Source: a virus
IMG/VR virus record: IMGVR_UViG_3300020020_000171
Coordinates: 1 to 21,737 of that record
Length of the DNA: 21,737 bases
Direction: 5' to 3' (one strand)
Below, one piece after another: positions 6,553 through 13,429 of this stretch. The notes under the pieces are model-generated. The model was not told the origin of the DNA, searched no databases, and saw nothing but the letters and a program-made list of their open reading frames with translations. Each line of letters opens with the position of its first letter. Position 1 is the first letter of the stretch. The position numbers and the translations under genes were made by a program.

Positions 6553-8187
6553 CTAGACGACCGCGCAGGTGAGGTCAGCGGCACCCGTGCGACCCGCGTT
6601 GCAGACCGGGATGTCGACGGCCACACCGCCGTGGCACAGGGACGCCACCGCGATGCCCTGCTCGAAGAACAGACCGGTGTAGACGTTGGTCGCCAGCGAG
6701 GCCGCGTCGTAGACCGCGTTGAGGTTGATCACGTCGGTCTTGCCGACCACGAACGCACCCGCCTGGTAGATCAGCGTCGGGATGGTGGCGGGCCAGTCGG
6801 TCGCGTCGGCCGGGAGCGGCTCCCAGTCGTAGACGAACTGGACGCTCATGTTCGCCGCCGCAAAGATCGCCGTGATGTCGCCGTCGGTCGGCACCCCGTA
6901 GCCGCCACCGTTGCGACGGGCCACGTCGGAGAGCAGCACGTCCCTGGCCCAGAACGGCTGGACCACTTCGAGGGCGCTGCTCATCGGGAGCCGGTACTTC
7001 TGCCGCAGGTTCGCGCTCTGCAACAGCAGGGCGTCCAGGGTGTCCGTGGAAGCGGCACCGAGACCAGCGGGCGTGACCGCCGCACCGAGCGCGGTGGCGA
7101 TGGCCGCGATGACCTTCGCGTTCATCGCGTGCTGGTGGGCGACCATGGCCTCACTCAGCGTGGCCGAGACGAGTTCCGGGTAGGCCGCGTTGGTGAGGAT
7201 CGGCACCTTGATGCAGATGCCGCAGGCTTCGAGCCGGACCTCCACGAACGGCGGGCACGGCACCTCGTAGCACGGCTTCGGGGTTCCGGCGATCGCCTGC
7301 GCCTCGGTCTGGCAGAACCCGGCCGCGTAGAGGGCGGCGAAGTCCGGACCCTTGGTGTACTTGATGCCACCACGGGCCATGTTGATCTCCGGCACCGACA
7401 GAATCCCGTCGGTGGAGCCACCGGGGCACAGGTCGTAGATCGTCTCCGAGGGGGCGCACCAGCCACCTGCGGCGACCAGCGAGCCGTTGGGGAGGCGGTG
7501 CTCGTCGGCAGCCCGGTTGAGGACCTCCATGTCGTCGGAGTGACGGTCGATCGTCAGGTCCTCGGGGAAGTCGACGGAGAACATGGCGACGCCGTAGTGC
7601 TGGAGGTTCTCGCTCTTGCCGTCACCGGTGGGCGTTCCGAACCCGCGCATCCGGTTGATGGTCGCCTGGGCGACCCGCTGCATGTCGTCGAGCCGGGAAC
7701 CGGTGGCGAACTCGGGCACGTCGGCGGCGGCGGTGATGGTCACCGGCGGCTGGGTGTTGACGGGGACGGGCGGACGGGCCACCTTGCGGGCCAGCGTGGT
7801 CACCCGGCGGACCGGCGTCCGGACGGACGCGGCGATCTCTTCCTCCACGATGACCTCGGCCTGCTCCTCGGTGGCCGGGGACTCGACGGGCTCTTCTCCC
7901 TCGGGGGTCTCGGCCTCCTCGGGGGTCTCTTCCTCGGCGGGGGTCTCGGAGAACCGCTCGCGGAGGGCGGCGGCACGGCTGGTGCGGGCCTCGGCGGCGT
8001 CGAGTCGGACCTGCTGCTCGGCGGCGAGGGCGTCGATGTGGTCGGCGAGCGTCTCGGCTTCGTCGAGTTCCACGTCGGTGGGAGTGTCGAGACCAGCGAG
8101 GTCGTCGAATGCGGCTCGGGCTTCGGCGAGGTACTCCGCGAGGCGGGTGTCGTCGAACTCCGTGAAGTTGCTCAGGATGTCAAACAC
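6553..8187 (-). CDS. Major capsid protein with fused N-terminal scaffold-like domain
   Basis: A 544-residue protein starting at GTG 8187 with a TAGGAG ribosome site six bases upstream. Residues 1-75 are helical (EYLAEARAAFDDL, then DHIDALAAEQQVRLDAAEAR) and residues about 80-118 are extremely acidic (Glu/Pro/Thr). This resembles the scaffolding delta-domain that HK97-type phages fuse to the capsid and remove by protease. From about residue 150 on, the sequence fits the HK97-fold capsid family of actinophages: GGIKYTKGPDFAALYAAGFC, then a CYEVPCPPFVEVRLEACGIC block, the helix AMVAHQHAMNAKVIAAIATA, the strand EVVQPFWARDVLLSDVARR, VYDWEPL, and a C-terminal VYDAASLATNVYTGLFFEQG. Ten cysteines are present, an unusual number for a capsid protein. 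The protease expected to mature it is encoded upstream at 11012-13429. Confidence 0.92.
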   Translation of the reverse strand: MFDILSNFTEFDDTRLAEYLAEARAAFDDLAGLDTPTDVELDEAETLADHIDALAAEQQVRLDAAEARTSRAAALRERFSETPAEEETPEEAETPEGEEPVESPATEEQAEVIVEEEIAASVRTPVRRVTTLARKVARPPVPVNTQPPVTITAAADVPEFATGSRLDDMQRVAQATINRMRGFGTPTGDGKSENLQHYGVAMFSVDFPEDLTIDRHSDDMEVLNRAADEHRLPNGSLVAAGGWCAPSETIYDLCPGGSTDGILSVPEINMARGGIKYTKGPDFAALYAAGFCQTEAQAIAGTPKPCYEVPCPPFVEVRLEACGICIKVPILTNAAYPELVSATLSEAMVAHQHAMNAKVIAAIATALGAAVTPAGLGAASTDTLDALLLQSANLRQKYRLPMSSALEVVQPFWARDVLLSDVARRNGGGYGVPTDGDITAIFAAANMSVQFVYDWEPLPADATDWPATIPTLIYQAGAFVVGKTDVINLNAVYDAASLATNVYTGLFFEQGIAVASLCHGGVAVDIPVCNAGRTGAADLTCAVV

Positions 8188-8308
8188 AGTCGGCTCCTAC
8201 ACATGATGATGTACCGGATGCGCTATGCGCGGACGCCGGGCACCAAGGCCACCGACTGACTTCCTGGTCGGACCCTACTCGCGGATGGGGGGTCTGACTA
8301 GAGGGGGG
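8188..8308. other. Non-coding gap before the major capsid gene
   Basis: At 121 bases this is the largest gap between genes in the window. I see no credible coding frame on either strand. It contains the stem-loop at 8267-8298, a short GCGC-tat-GCGC palindrome near 8220-8231, and the capsid ribosome site. A promoter for the capsid/tail genes would fit here, but no confident -35/-10 pair is visible. Confidence 0.5.
8267..8298 (-). terminator. Possible terminator after the EEP nuclease gene
   Basis: A 9-base inverted repeat with one mismatch (8267-8275 and 8290-8298; core GACCC/GGGTC plus GTC/GAC) with a 14-base loop, ten bases past the nuclease stop. There is no clear U-run. It is weaker than the stem-loops after the capsid and tail genes. 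Confidence 0.35.
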
Positions 8309-9007
8309 TTACTTCACGACCAGATTGGCTTTCACCCAGGTCGGGTTGTGGTCGGTGTTGTGGTAGGTCTCGTCGTCGGTGACGACGTTCCACTTGATGT
8401 CGGTCAACTTCACCGTGCCCCCGGGCATCCACATCGACTTGTCGATCTGGTTGTTCTGGTTCTCGATCCACTTCTGGGAGTCCATGAACTTCGGCACGTC
8501 CTTGCGGTTGAAGTCCCCGACCGTGATCACCGTGTGCTCGCCGTCGTTGACCCAGCCCTTGATGAGGTCCTGCATGATCCCGTAGTGCTGCTTCCACATG
8601 TCGCGGCGCCACGGCATCGGGTCCTTCGGTGGGGACGACCAGGCACCCGAGATGTAGTGGGTGTTGCAGTAGACGATCTTCTTCTCCGGGTCGTCCCGAC
8701 GCGCCAGGCAAGCACCGACCACGAACCGGGGCGGGGTGACCTTCGCCTTGCCGCCGTGGGTCTTGACCTCCTTGGTCCACTTCACCTTCCACTCGTCGGT
8801 CTGGAACGAGACCGGGATGGCGAGGTCGTCGAACAGGTGGTCCCAGCCCTTGTCGAGGGTCTGTTCCAACGCCTTGTGGTCGGCGCCCTCCCCGATCTCC
8901 TGCCACCCGATCAGCCCGGCCAACGACCCGACCTTGCGGATGTCGGAGCGAACCTGATCGTCCTCCATGTCCGGGTTGTTCTTGATGTTCGCGTAGGCGA
9001 ACTTCAC
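8309..9007 (-). CDS. EEP-superfamily (DNase I-like) nuclease or phosphatase
   Basis: A 232-residue protein starting at GTG 9007, four bases from the stop of the upstream gene, with GAAGGA upstream. It carries the ordered catalytic signature of the endonuclease/exonuclease/phosphatase fold: N7 in YANIKNNP, E37 in GWQEI, NTHY at 115-118, GDFN at 164-167 and TDHNP at 218-222. All expected metal-binding and catalytic positions are present, so it is probably active. The fold includes DNase I, exonuclease III, sphingomyelinases and inositol phosphatases, so the substrate cannot be told from sequence. No signal peptide is visible. It follows a probable peptidoglycan hydrolase and may degrade host DNA or act on an envelope lipid. 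Confidence 0.85.
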   Translation of the reverse strand: MKFAYANIKNNPDMEDDQVRSDIRKVGSLAGLIGWQEIGEGADHKALEQTLDKGWDHLFDDLAIPVSFQTDEWKVKWTKEVKTHGGKAKVTPPRFVVGACLARRDDPEKKIVYCNTHYISGAWSSPPKDPMPWRRDMWKQHYGIMQDLIKGWVNDGEHTVITVGDFNRKDVPKFMDSQKWIENQNNQIDKSMWMPGGTVKLTDIKWNVVTDDETYHNTDHNPTWVKANLVVK

Positions 9008-9010
9008 GGC

Positions 9011-9547
9011 CTAGTCCTTCAACGTCTTCTTGGCCGCATTCCCGGCCAGGTTCAGGTTCTCGCTGCGGCCGTTGTCGTTGGACTGCTTCTTCTGCCAGCC
9101 CTTCTCCACCTCGTCCTTGACGATCTCCCGCAACTTCTTCCAGTCCTCGTCCTTCATCTCGTCCTCGTCTCCCAGGGGCAGGGTGACCCCGTTCAGGTCC
9201 TCGGTCCATCCGAGGTACTCGTAACCCCAGGTGCGCTCGGTCCAGGCAATGTCCTCATCGCTGACCCGCCCCGAGGACTGGCAATCAGTGGACCGGCACC
9301 CCTGGTGGTGGATGTCGGCGATCACGATGTGGCCGTAGTTCCCGCCCCGGTAGAACAGCGGCGCCCCGTTGGGTGGGGTCCGGTCACCAGGGTGCTTGAA
9401 CCTCGCGCCGTTCCACGCCTCGATAGCGGAGGCGTACAGGGAACCGACCTCCCACCATGTGCGGACGTACTTCAGGCACATGCCCACCGAACAGGAGGTG
9501 GTGTTGTGGGCGTTGTCCAGTGCTTCGGCGGGCGACGAGGCGCTCAC
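9011..9547 (-). CDS. Probable peptidoglycan hydrolase / endolysin (CHAP or NlpC/P60-like)
   Basis: A 178-residue protein starting at GTG 9547, overlapping the upstream TGA by four bases. The N-terminal 115 residues fit a papain-like amidase or peptidase seen in actinophages: Cys24 in the helix VGMCLKYVRTWW, the SLYASAIEAWNGAR block, HPGDRTPPNGAPLFYRGG, His73 in NYGHIVIA, Asp88 in RSTD, and the closing WGYEYLGWTEDLNGV. Cys24, His73 and Asp88 are the likely catalytic triad (inference). The C-terminal 50 residues are a charged helical tail (DEDEMKDEDWKKLREIVKDE) without a recognised wall-binding domain. Its position after three small membrane-protein genes suggests the endolysin of a lysis cassette. 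Alternatively it could be a virion-associated hydrolase used at entry. Confidence 0.72.
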   Translation of the reverse strand: MSASSPAEALDNAHNTTSCSVGMCLKYVRTWWEVGSLYASAIEAWNGARFKHPGDRTPPNGAPLFYRGGNYGHIVIADIHHQGCRSTDCQSSGRVSDEDIAWTERTWGYEYLGWTEDLNGVTLPLGDEDEMKDEDWKKLREIVKDEVEKGWQKKQSNDNGRSENLNLAGNAAKKTLKD

Positions 9548-9762
9548 GATCGTTCCTCCAACCGGTCCTTGATCCGGCGGAACACGGCCAATGCGGCACC
9601 GACCCGCAACCGCAGGTCTTCGGTGTCGTGGTGGGTGGTCTGCTCGGGGTCGAGGTGGTCTCGCAGATCACGGAGCAGCGCAACGATCATCCCGACGGCG
9701 AGCAGGAGGACTGGTGGGGAGTCGTCCTGCCCGCCGGGGGGTTCGGGGGGTGCGGCGCTCAC
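9544..9762 (-). CDS. Small single-span membrane protein, lysis-cassette candidate
   Basis: A 72-residue protein starting at GTG 9762 with GGGAGG eight bases upstream; the open frame upstream to 9834 is shadow. A short Pro/Gly-rich N-terminus precedes one hydrophobic segment (PPVLLLAVGMIVALL) and a charged amphipathic helix ending in LRVGAALAVFRRIKDRLEERS. It overlaps the hydrolase start by four bases (GTGA) and the upstream 31-residue membrane protein by four bases, so the three are translated together. It could be a holin, antiholin or spanin-like accessory; sequence alone does not separate these. Confidence 0.65.
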   Translation of the reverse strand: MSAAPPEPPGGQDDSPPVLLLAVGMIVALLRDLRDHLDPEQTTHHDTEDLRLRVGAALAVFRRIKDRLEERS

Positions 9763-9854
9763 TTGGGTCGCCTCCCTGTCATCACGAACGCGAAGGCGAG
9801 GAACACGACCAGCGACACGACAACCACCCACCACACCGGATGCACCGGGATCAC
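9759..9854 (-). CDS. 31-residue single-span membrane protein
   Basis: A very small gene, GTG 9854 to TGA 9759. It encodes MIPVHPVWW followed by an uninterrupted hydrophobic stretch (VVVVSLVVFLAFAFVMTG) and a basic end (RRPK). It starts directly after the TAG of the upstream two-span membrane gene and overlaps the next gene by four bases, so translational coupling is likely. The segment is long enough to cross a membrane once, with positive residues at the C-terminal side. Such miniature membrane proteins in lysis regions can act as holins or holin regulators; this is inference from context. Confidence 0.6.
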   Translation of the reverse strand: MIPVHPVWWVVVVSLVVFLAFAFVMTGRRPK

Positions 9855-10064
9855 CTAGTCATTCAGTCGATCTGCCATTTGGATCAGCGGGACCAGCACC
9901 CAGGCCAGCAGCCCGAGGGCGATGAAGTTGATCCGGGTGAGCGTCACCGCAGGAGCGGCAACGGTGCCGTCCCGCCGAGCGCCTACCGGACCGTAGGAGG
10001 TGACTGCCGCGACCGCGAACAGCACCGCCGCGATGATGTAGAGGATCAGGTACAGGGTCCTCAT
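9855..10064 (-). CDS. Two-span membrane protein, holin candidate
   Basis: A 69-residue protein starting at ATG 10064, overlapping the RTX-protein stop by four bases (ATGA). It has two hydrophobic segments, residues about 3-24 (LYLILYIIAAVLFAVAAVTS) and about 48-63 (NFIALGLLAWVLVPLI), separated by a polar linker with RRDG. Size and topology fit a class II-type holin. It heads a run of three tiny membrane genes that leads into the probable endolysin. Actinophages also carry many two-span proteins of this kind with no proven role, so holin is the best guess and not a firm call. Confidence 0.65.
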   Translation of the reverse strand: MRTLYLILYIIAAVLFAVAAVTSYGPVGARRDGTVAAPAVTLTRINFIALGLLAWVLVPLIQMADRLND

Positions 10065-10849
10065 CGGACCCGCACCCTCTCGCACTGCCGCACGATGTCA
10101 CCGGCGTCGATGATGCACACGTCGCGCCCGAGGCCACCGATCAGTCGGTCACCGGGGGTTCCGTCGCGGCTGATCAGGCGGTCGTTGCCGAAGCCGCCAC
10201 GGATGGTGTCCACGCCGGTCCCGCCGTTCACGATGTCGTTGCCACGCTGGCCGAGCATGATGTCGGTCTCCGCAGCCCCGAACATGATGTCGTTGCCACC
10301 GTGCCCGGCCATCACGTCGCGGCACGGGGTGCCGACCATGGCGTTGTTGGAGTGGTTGCCCCGGATCGCGTTGAACAAGTTGGGCGGCGGGCAGCCCGTC
10401 TGGGGCACGAACGGCCCAGGGGTGGGAGTGGCCGTCACCGTCACCGTGGCAGTCGCCGTGGCCGTCACCGTTTCGGTGGCTGTCACCGTCTCGGTCGGAG
10501 TGGGCTCCTCGGTCTCACCCGGCACCTGGCAGCCGTTGGTGAAGATCGACTGGTCGCCGTGGGCCGGGACCGTGACGATCTGACCGCTCTTCAACTTGAA
10601 CTGGAACGAGGGCCAGATGTCGTAGGTGTGCCCACCATGCCCGTTCCCGTTGACGATCGCCTTGGCGTCGATGTTCACGGTGACGTACGGGTTGGACTTC
10701 GAGCCGGTGTGGTGACACACGTCGACCTTCTTGACCGGACCATCCTCCGTGGGAGAGGCGGTGGCCGTGGTGTTCTGGGTGACCCCGATGAGAACCGCAG
10801 CGATCCCCATGAGTAGTGCCGCAAGAACGGCAACGATGCGAGTTTTCAT
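10061..10849 (-). CDS. Secreted protein with VCHHTGS module and RTX-type Ca-binding repeats
   Basis: A 262-residue protein starting at ATG 10849; the ribosome site is weak. Residues 1-31 are a signal peptide (MKTR, hydrophobic core, then TATASP). Residues about 38-105 contain VCHHTGSKSNPYVTV and HGGHTYDIWPSF, a module I know from secreted actinobacterial proteins. Residues about 113-145 are a Thr/Pro/Val repeat linker. Residues about 160-250 carry glycine-rich nonapeptide-like repeats (GHGGNDIMFG, GQRGNDIVNGG, GGFGNDRL, GGLGRDVC) of the RTX/hemolysin Ca-binding type, probably a short parallel beta-roll. No catalytic domain is visible. It lies between the capsid protease region and the lysis-like genes, and overlaps the next gene. 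It may be displayed on or released from the infected cell, or added to virions; the function is unknown. Confidence 0.8.
   Translation of the reverse strand: MKTRIVAVLAALLMGIAAVLIGVTQNTTATASPTEDGPVKKVDVCHHTGSKSNPYVTVNIDAKAIVNGNGHGGHTYDIWPSFQFKLKSGQIVTVPAHGDQSIFTNGCQVPGETEEPTPTETVTATETVTATATATVTVTATPTPGPFVPQTGCPPPNLFNAIRGNHSNNAMVGTPCRDVMAGHGGNDIMFGAAETDIMLGQRGNDIVNGGTGVDTIRGGFGNDRLISRDGTPGDRLIGGLGRDVCIIDAGDIVRQCERVRVR
10429..10500 (-). repeat. Imperfect short tandem repeat encoding the Thr/Val linker
   Basis: A run of degenerate six-base units (variants of GTCACC and GTCGCC on the plus strand) encodes the alternating TET-VTA-TAT-VTV linker of the secreted RTX protein. It stays in frame and is a likely site of slippage length variation. 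Confidence 0.6.
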
Positions 10850-10866
10850 GGTCGGAGGGTAACCCG

Positions 10867-11022
10867 TCAGGCCGCTCGTACGGCGTTGTAGGAGCCACCG
10901 CCGTTGCGAATCTGTGCGGCCCGCGCCTCGACCTCGGACTTGTAGACCTTCTTCTCCCCCTTCGGGGAGACGTAGACGAAGTTCATCTTGGGGCTCGTCT
11001 TCTGCCCGCAGTTACACCCCAC
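10867..11022 (-). CDS. 51-residue Cys-motif protein next to the protease gene
   Basis: Starts at GTG 11022 behind GGGAGG with five bases' spacing, and overlaps the end of the protease gene by 11 bases. The product begins MGCNCGQK and continues with NFVYVSPKGEKKVYKSEVEA, AARAAQIRNGG-like helix and SYNAVRAA. Small proteins with an N-terminal CNCG motif followed by a strand-turn-strand ending in (V/T)YKSEVEA are common beside actinophage head genes; their role is unknown to me. The two cysteines could bind metal in an oligomer. Context suggests a small virion or assembly factor. Confidence 0.7.
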   Translation of the reverse strand: MGCNCGQKTSPKMNFVYVSPKGEKKVYKSEVEARAAQIRNGGGSYNAVRAA

Positions 11023-13429
11023 CGGTGCCTCCCATCCTGGCCGCCAACAGTTGCATCTTCTCTCGCCGGGCGTCGATCTTGCGGAGGTGGACGGCGACCG
11101 CCAGGGCGAGTTCCTCGGTGGACGCCTCCAGCGTGGCGGGCTGCTCGTCGTCGCGCATCACGCACCCGGCGGCGACCAGCGACACCTGCACCCCATCCTC
11201 GATGCCGACCCGGGGGACCGGGAACCCACCAGAGTTCACGGCCAGCGCGGCGATGAGTTCCTTCGGGTGCCCGTTGACCATCCGCCAATCCCCGGATAGC
11301 CCACCGGATGCCCGCAGCGCGTACCTCTGCTCGTCGGTAGCCCCGGGCCGAATCCACCCCGCCACCCAGATACCGATGTCATCCTCACCGCAGGTCACGT
11401 CAGCGACCACGGTGCAGGTGTTGTCGTAGTGCGCCATCGCCGGACGGGCGGCCCTCCGCAACGGGGCGTGCGACCCGTCCATGGTGATGTTCCCGACCGG
11501 GATCACCCCCGCGTCGGTGACCACCTCACCGGTGAGGAAGTAGGCGTAGTCGGTGTTCGACCGGGGCGGGTCGACGCACACACCGTCGAACCCGACGTGG
11601 CACACGCCCCACTGGGCGAGGTGCCCGAACACCCGACCGTCCTCGGTGACCGTGAGCGGGGTGGGCTTGTCCAGGTCAGGGTTCCTGAACCACTCCGACG
11701 GGGCACAGAACCCGGCACCAGCAACCAGGGTGAGAGCGGGTGCCGGTTCGTCGGGGATCAGGGACGGCTCCAAGCCGAGGTCCTCACTGGTCTTGACGAA
11801 CGCCTCGCTGTCCACGGACGTGGGTCGGCCCGGCCACCAGCCGAGGGCGTCGTGGTGCCACTGGGCGCAAATCTGGTTCAGGTAGCCCATGTCTTCGGGG
11901 GAGTTGGCGGCGATCTTCTCGCCCACCAACGCCCGGCACCGGTTGAAGTCGCCGGGCACACCCCAGTTGATCTTGGCGTAGCCGGGCTGACCCTTCTTCG
12001 TCCAGTAGTCGTGCAGCCGCTTGGTGTCGTCGGGGTTGGTGACCCACCCGGGGCCACGTCCCGCCTCCACCTTGCTCCGCATCGCCTCGATCACCGCCCA
12101 CGAATCGGGGAGGTCCACCTCGGGGCACCCGAGCGACGCCTTGCGGCGCTTGATGTGGGCCTTCACTGGGCCAGGGTCCTTGGCGCGGCCAATCGCCTGG
12201 ATCGCGTTCTTCAGGTCGGAGCAGTTGTCGATCGGGTAGGACCCGTCGGGCATCGCCCGACCTGCCTTGGCGTCCTTCTTCCGCTCCTCGGTGGACACGT
12301 CCCGGAGGGCGGCAGCCTGCAACGCGGCGCACGCCTCCTCGTCGTACTTCGGCGACTTGGGGTCGCACACCTCGTCGTCGACCTTCTCCCACATGGGGGC
12401 GTCACCGAGGGAGACGAACGCCTCCGCGAACGCCGGGATGCCGACGATCGAGGCCCCGGAAATCCGGGCACGGGAGAACGACATGGCCCCGGCGTCTTCG
12501 TCGAACTCGAACTCGGCGTCGTCGGCGTCCACGCTCACCCCGTACCGGCCGAAGTGGGCGATCAGCCCGATGGCTTCGTCCGCTTCCGGGGTGTCGAGGA
12601 ACGTGCCGCTGGCGTGCATCAGGTTGCCGCGCCGTTCGATGGTCTCGATGGAAGCGACGGTGATGGACCTCTTGTGCCCGTCGTCGGACTCCTTCTGCCA
12701 GGTCAGCGGCAGCGGCAGGTCCCGGAACTCCAGGCTGTCGGGGAGGAACTGGCGCTTGTCCCCGGACCACACCCCCTCGGGGGCGAGCACCCCGTGCCAC
12801 GGGATCGGTCCGTCAGGACGGCTGACGGCCTCGGGCTCGGCTTCGGCGACGGTGGCGGTCATGGTTCCTCCTTGGGCCGCCTCGGTTCCTAGGACCGGGG
12901 CGAGGGTGCAACGGCAGTTGATCCACAGTTCGATCGGGGCGGTGGGGTCGCCGGGGTAGCGCATCGGGAATCCGGCCACGTCGAACGGTTCGCCGGGGGG
13001 ACGTTGTTGTCCCTCGGTGTCGGTGTGCGCGTCCCGCACATCCTCGTCGTGCATGGTGACCCACTCCATGACCACGAACTCGTCGTCGTCACCGACAGCC
13101 TCCTGGGTGGCGGCGTTGAGGATCGCGGTGGACAACCACACCGACAGTCGGTCGGCGGTCGCCTCAGTGGGGTTCTCGGTTTTGTCCAGCGTCTCCCGTA
13201 CGTCCTTGACGAACCCCTCGATACCGGGGGGCCGACCGGTGCCGCCCTCCCGGTGATAGGTGTCGATGTAGAGCCGGGTGACCTCGGCCAACAGGTCGGC
13301 GTACCAGTTGGTCGCCGGGTAGGTCTCCAGTGCCTCGGACACCTCGGGGTAGAGGTTCTTCTCCATCTCGGTCTGGTCGAGGCGCCGTTCGGCGGCGAAC
13401 GTGACGATGTCGTTGACGAAGCGGATCAT
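11012..13429 (-). CDS. MuF-like / capsid maturation protease fusion
   Basis: An 805-residue multidomain protein starting at ATG 13429, overlapping the portal stop (ATGA). Domains in order: a helical N-terminus; a MuF-like head morphogenesis segment, residues about 115-180 (HDEDVRDAHTDTEGQ, then YPGDP and INCRC); a prohead-protease domain, about 208-340, with H252 in DGHKRS and S327 in SGASIVGIPAF as probable catalytic residues; a DNCSDLKNAIQAIGRAKDP block near 410; a GPGWVTNPDDTKRLHDYW...NQICAQWHHDALG block near 470-550; and a C-terminal domain, about 590-770, with GRVFGHLAQWGVCH, HYDNT and GIWVAGWIRPG. The protease would remove the capsid scaffold domain. A consensus ribosome site inside the frame predicts a second, shorter product. 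Confidence 0.88.
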   Translation of the reverse strand: MIRFVNDIVTFAAERRLDQTEMEKNLYPEVSEALETYPATNWYADLLAEVTRLYIDTYHREGGTGRPPGIEGFVKDVRETLDKTENPTEATADRLSVWLSTAILNAATQEAVGDDDEFVVMEWVTMHDEDVRDAHTDTEGQQRPPGEPFDVAGFPMRYPGDPTAPIELWINCRCTLAPVLGTEAAQGGTMTATVAEAEPEAVSRPDGPIPWHGVLAPEGVWSGDKRQFLPDSLEFRDLPLPLTWQKESDDGHKRSITVASIETIERRGNLMHASGTFLDTPEADEAIGLIAHFGRYGVSVDADDAEFEFDEDAGAMSFSRARISGASIVGIPAFAEAFVSLGDAPMWEKVDDEVCDPKSPKYDEEACAALQAAALRDVSTEERKKDAKAGRAMPDGSYPIDNCSDLKNAIQAIGRAKDPGPVKAHIKRRKASLGCPEVDLPDSWAVIEAMRSKVEAGRGPGWVTNPDDTKRLHDYWTKKGQPGYAKINWGVPGDFNRCRALVGEKIAANSPEDMGYLNQICAQWHHDALGWWPGRPTSVDSEAFVKTSEDLGLEPSLIPDEPAPALTLVAGAGFCAPSEWFRNPDLDKPTPLTVTEDGRVFGHLAQWGVCHVGFDGVCVDPPRSNTDYAYFLTGEVVTDAGVIPVGNITMDGSHAPLRRAARPAMAHYDNTCTVVADVTCGEDDIGIWVAGWIRPGATDEQRYALRASGGLSGDWRMVNGHPKELIAALAVNSGGFPVPRVGIEDGVQVSLVAAGCVMRDDEQPATLEASTEELALAVAVHLRKIDARREKMQLLAARMGGTGGV
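12860..12873 (-). promoter_or_regulatory. Internal ribosome site and ATG within the MuF-protease gene
   Basis: AAGGAGG (12867-12873) stands four bases before an in-frame ATG (12860-12862), residue 190 of the fusion, exactly at the boundary between the MuF-like part and the protease. Initiation here would give a 616-residue protease without the MuF domain. It is one of the best Shine-Dalgarno matches in the window, and the main start at 13429 has nothing better. Confidence 0.7.

Noticed and set aside
10429-10500. CRISPR-like or regulatory repeat array
   Set aside because: Units are six bases, degenerate and in frame with a Thr/Val linker; there are no spacers.
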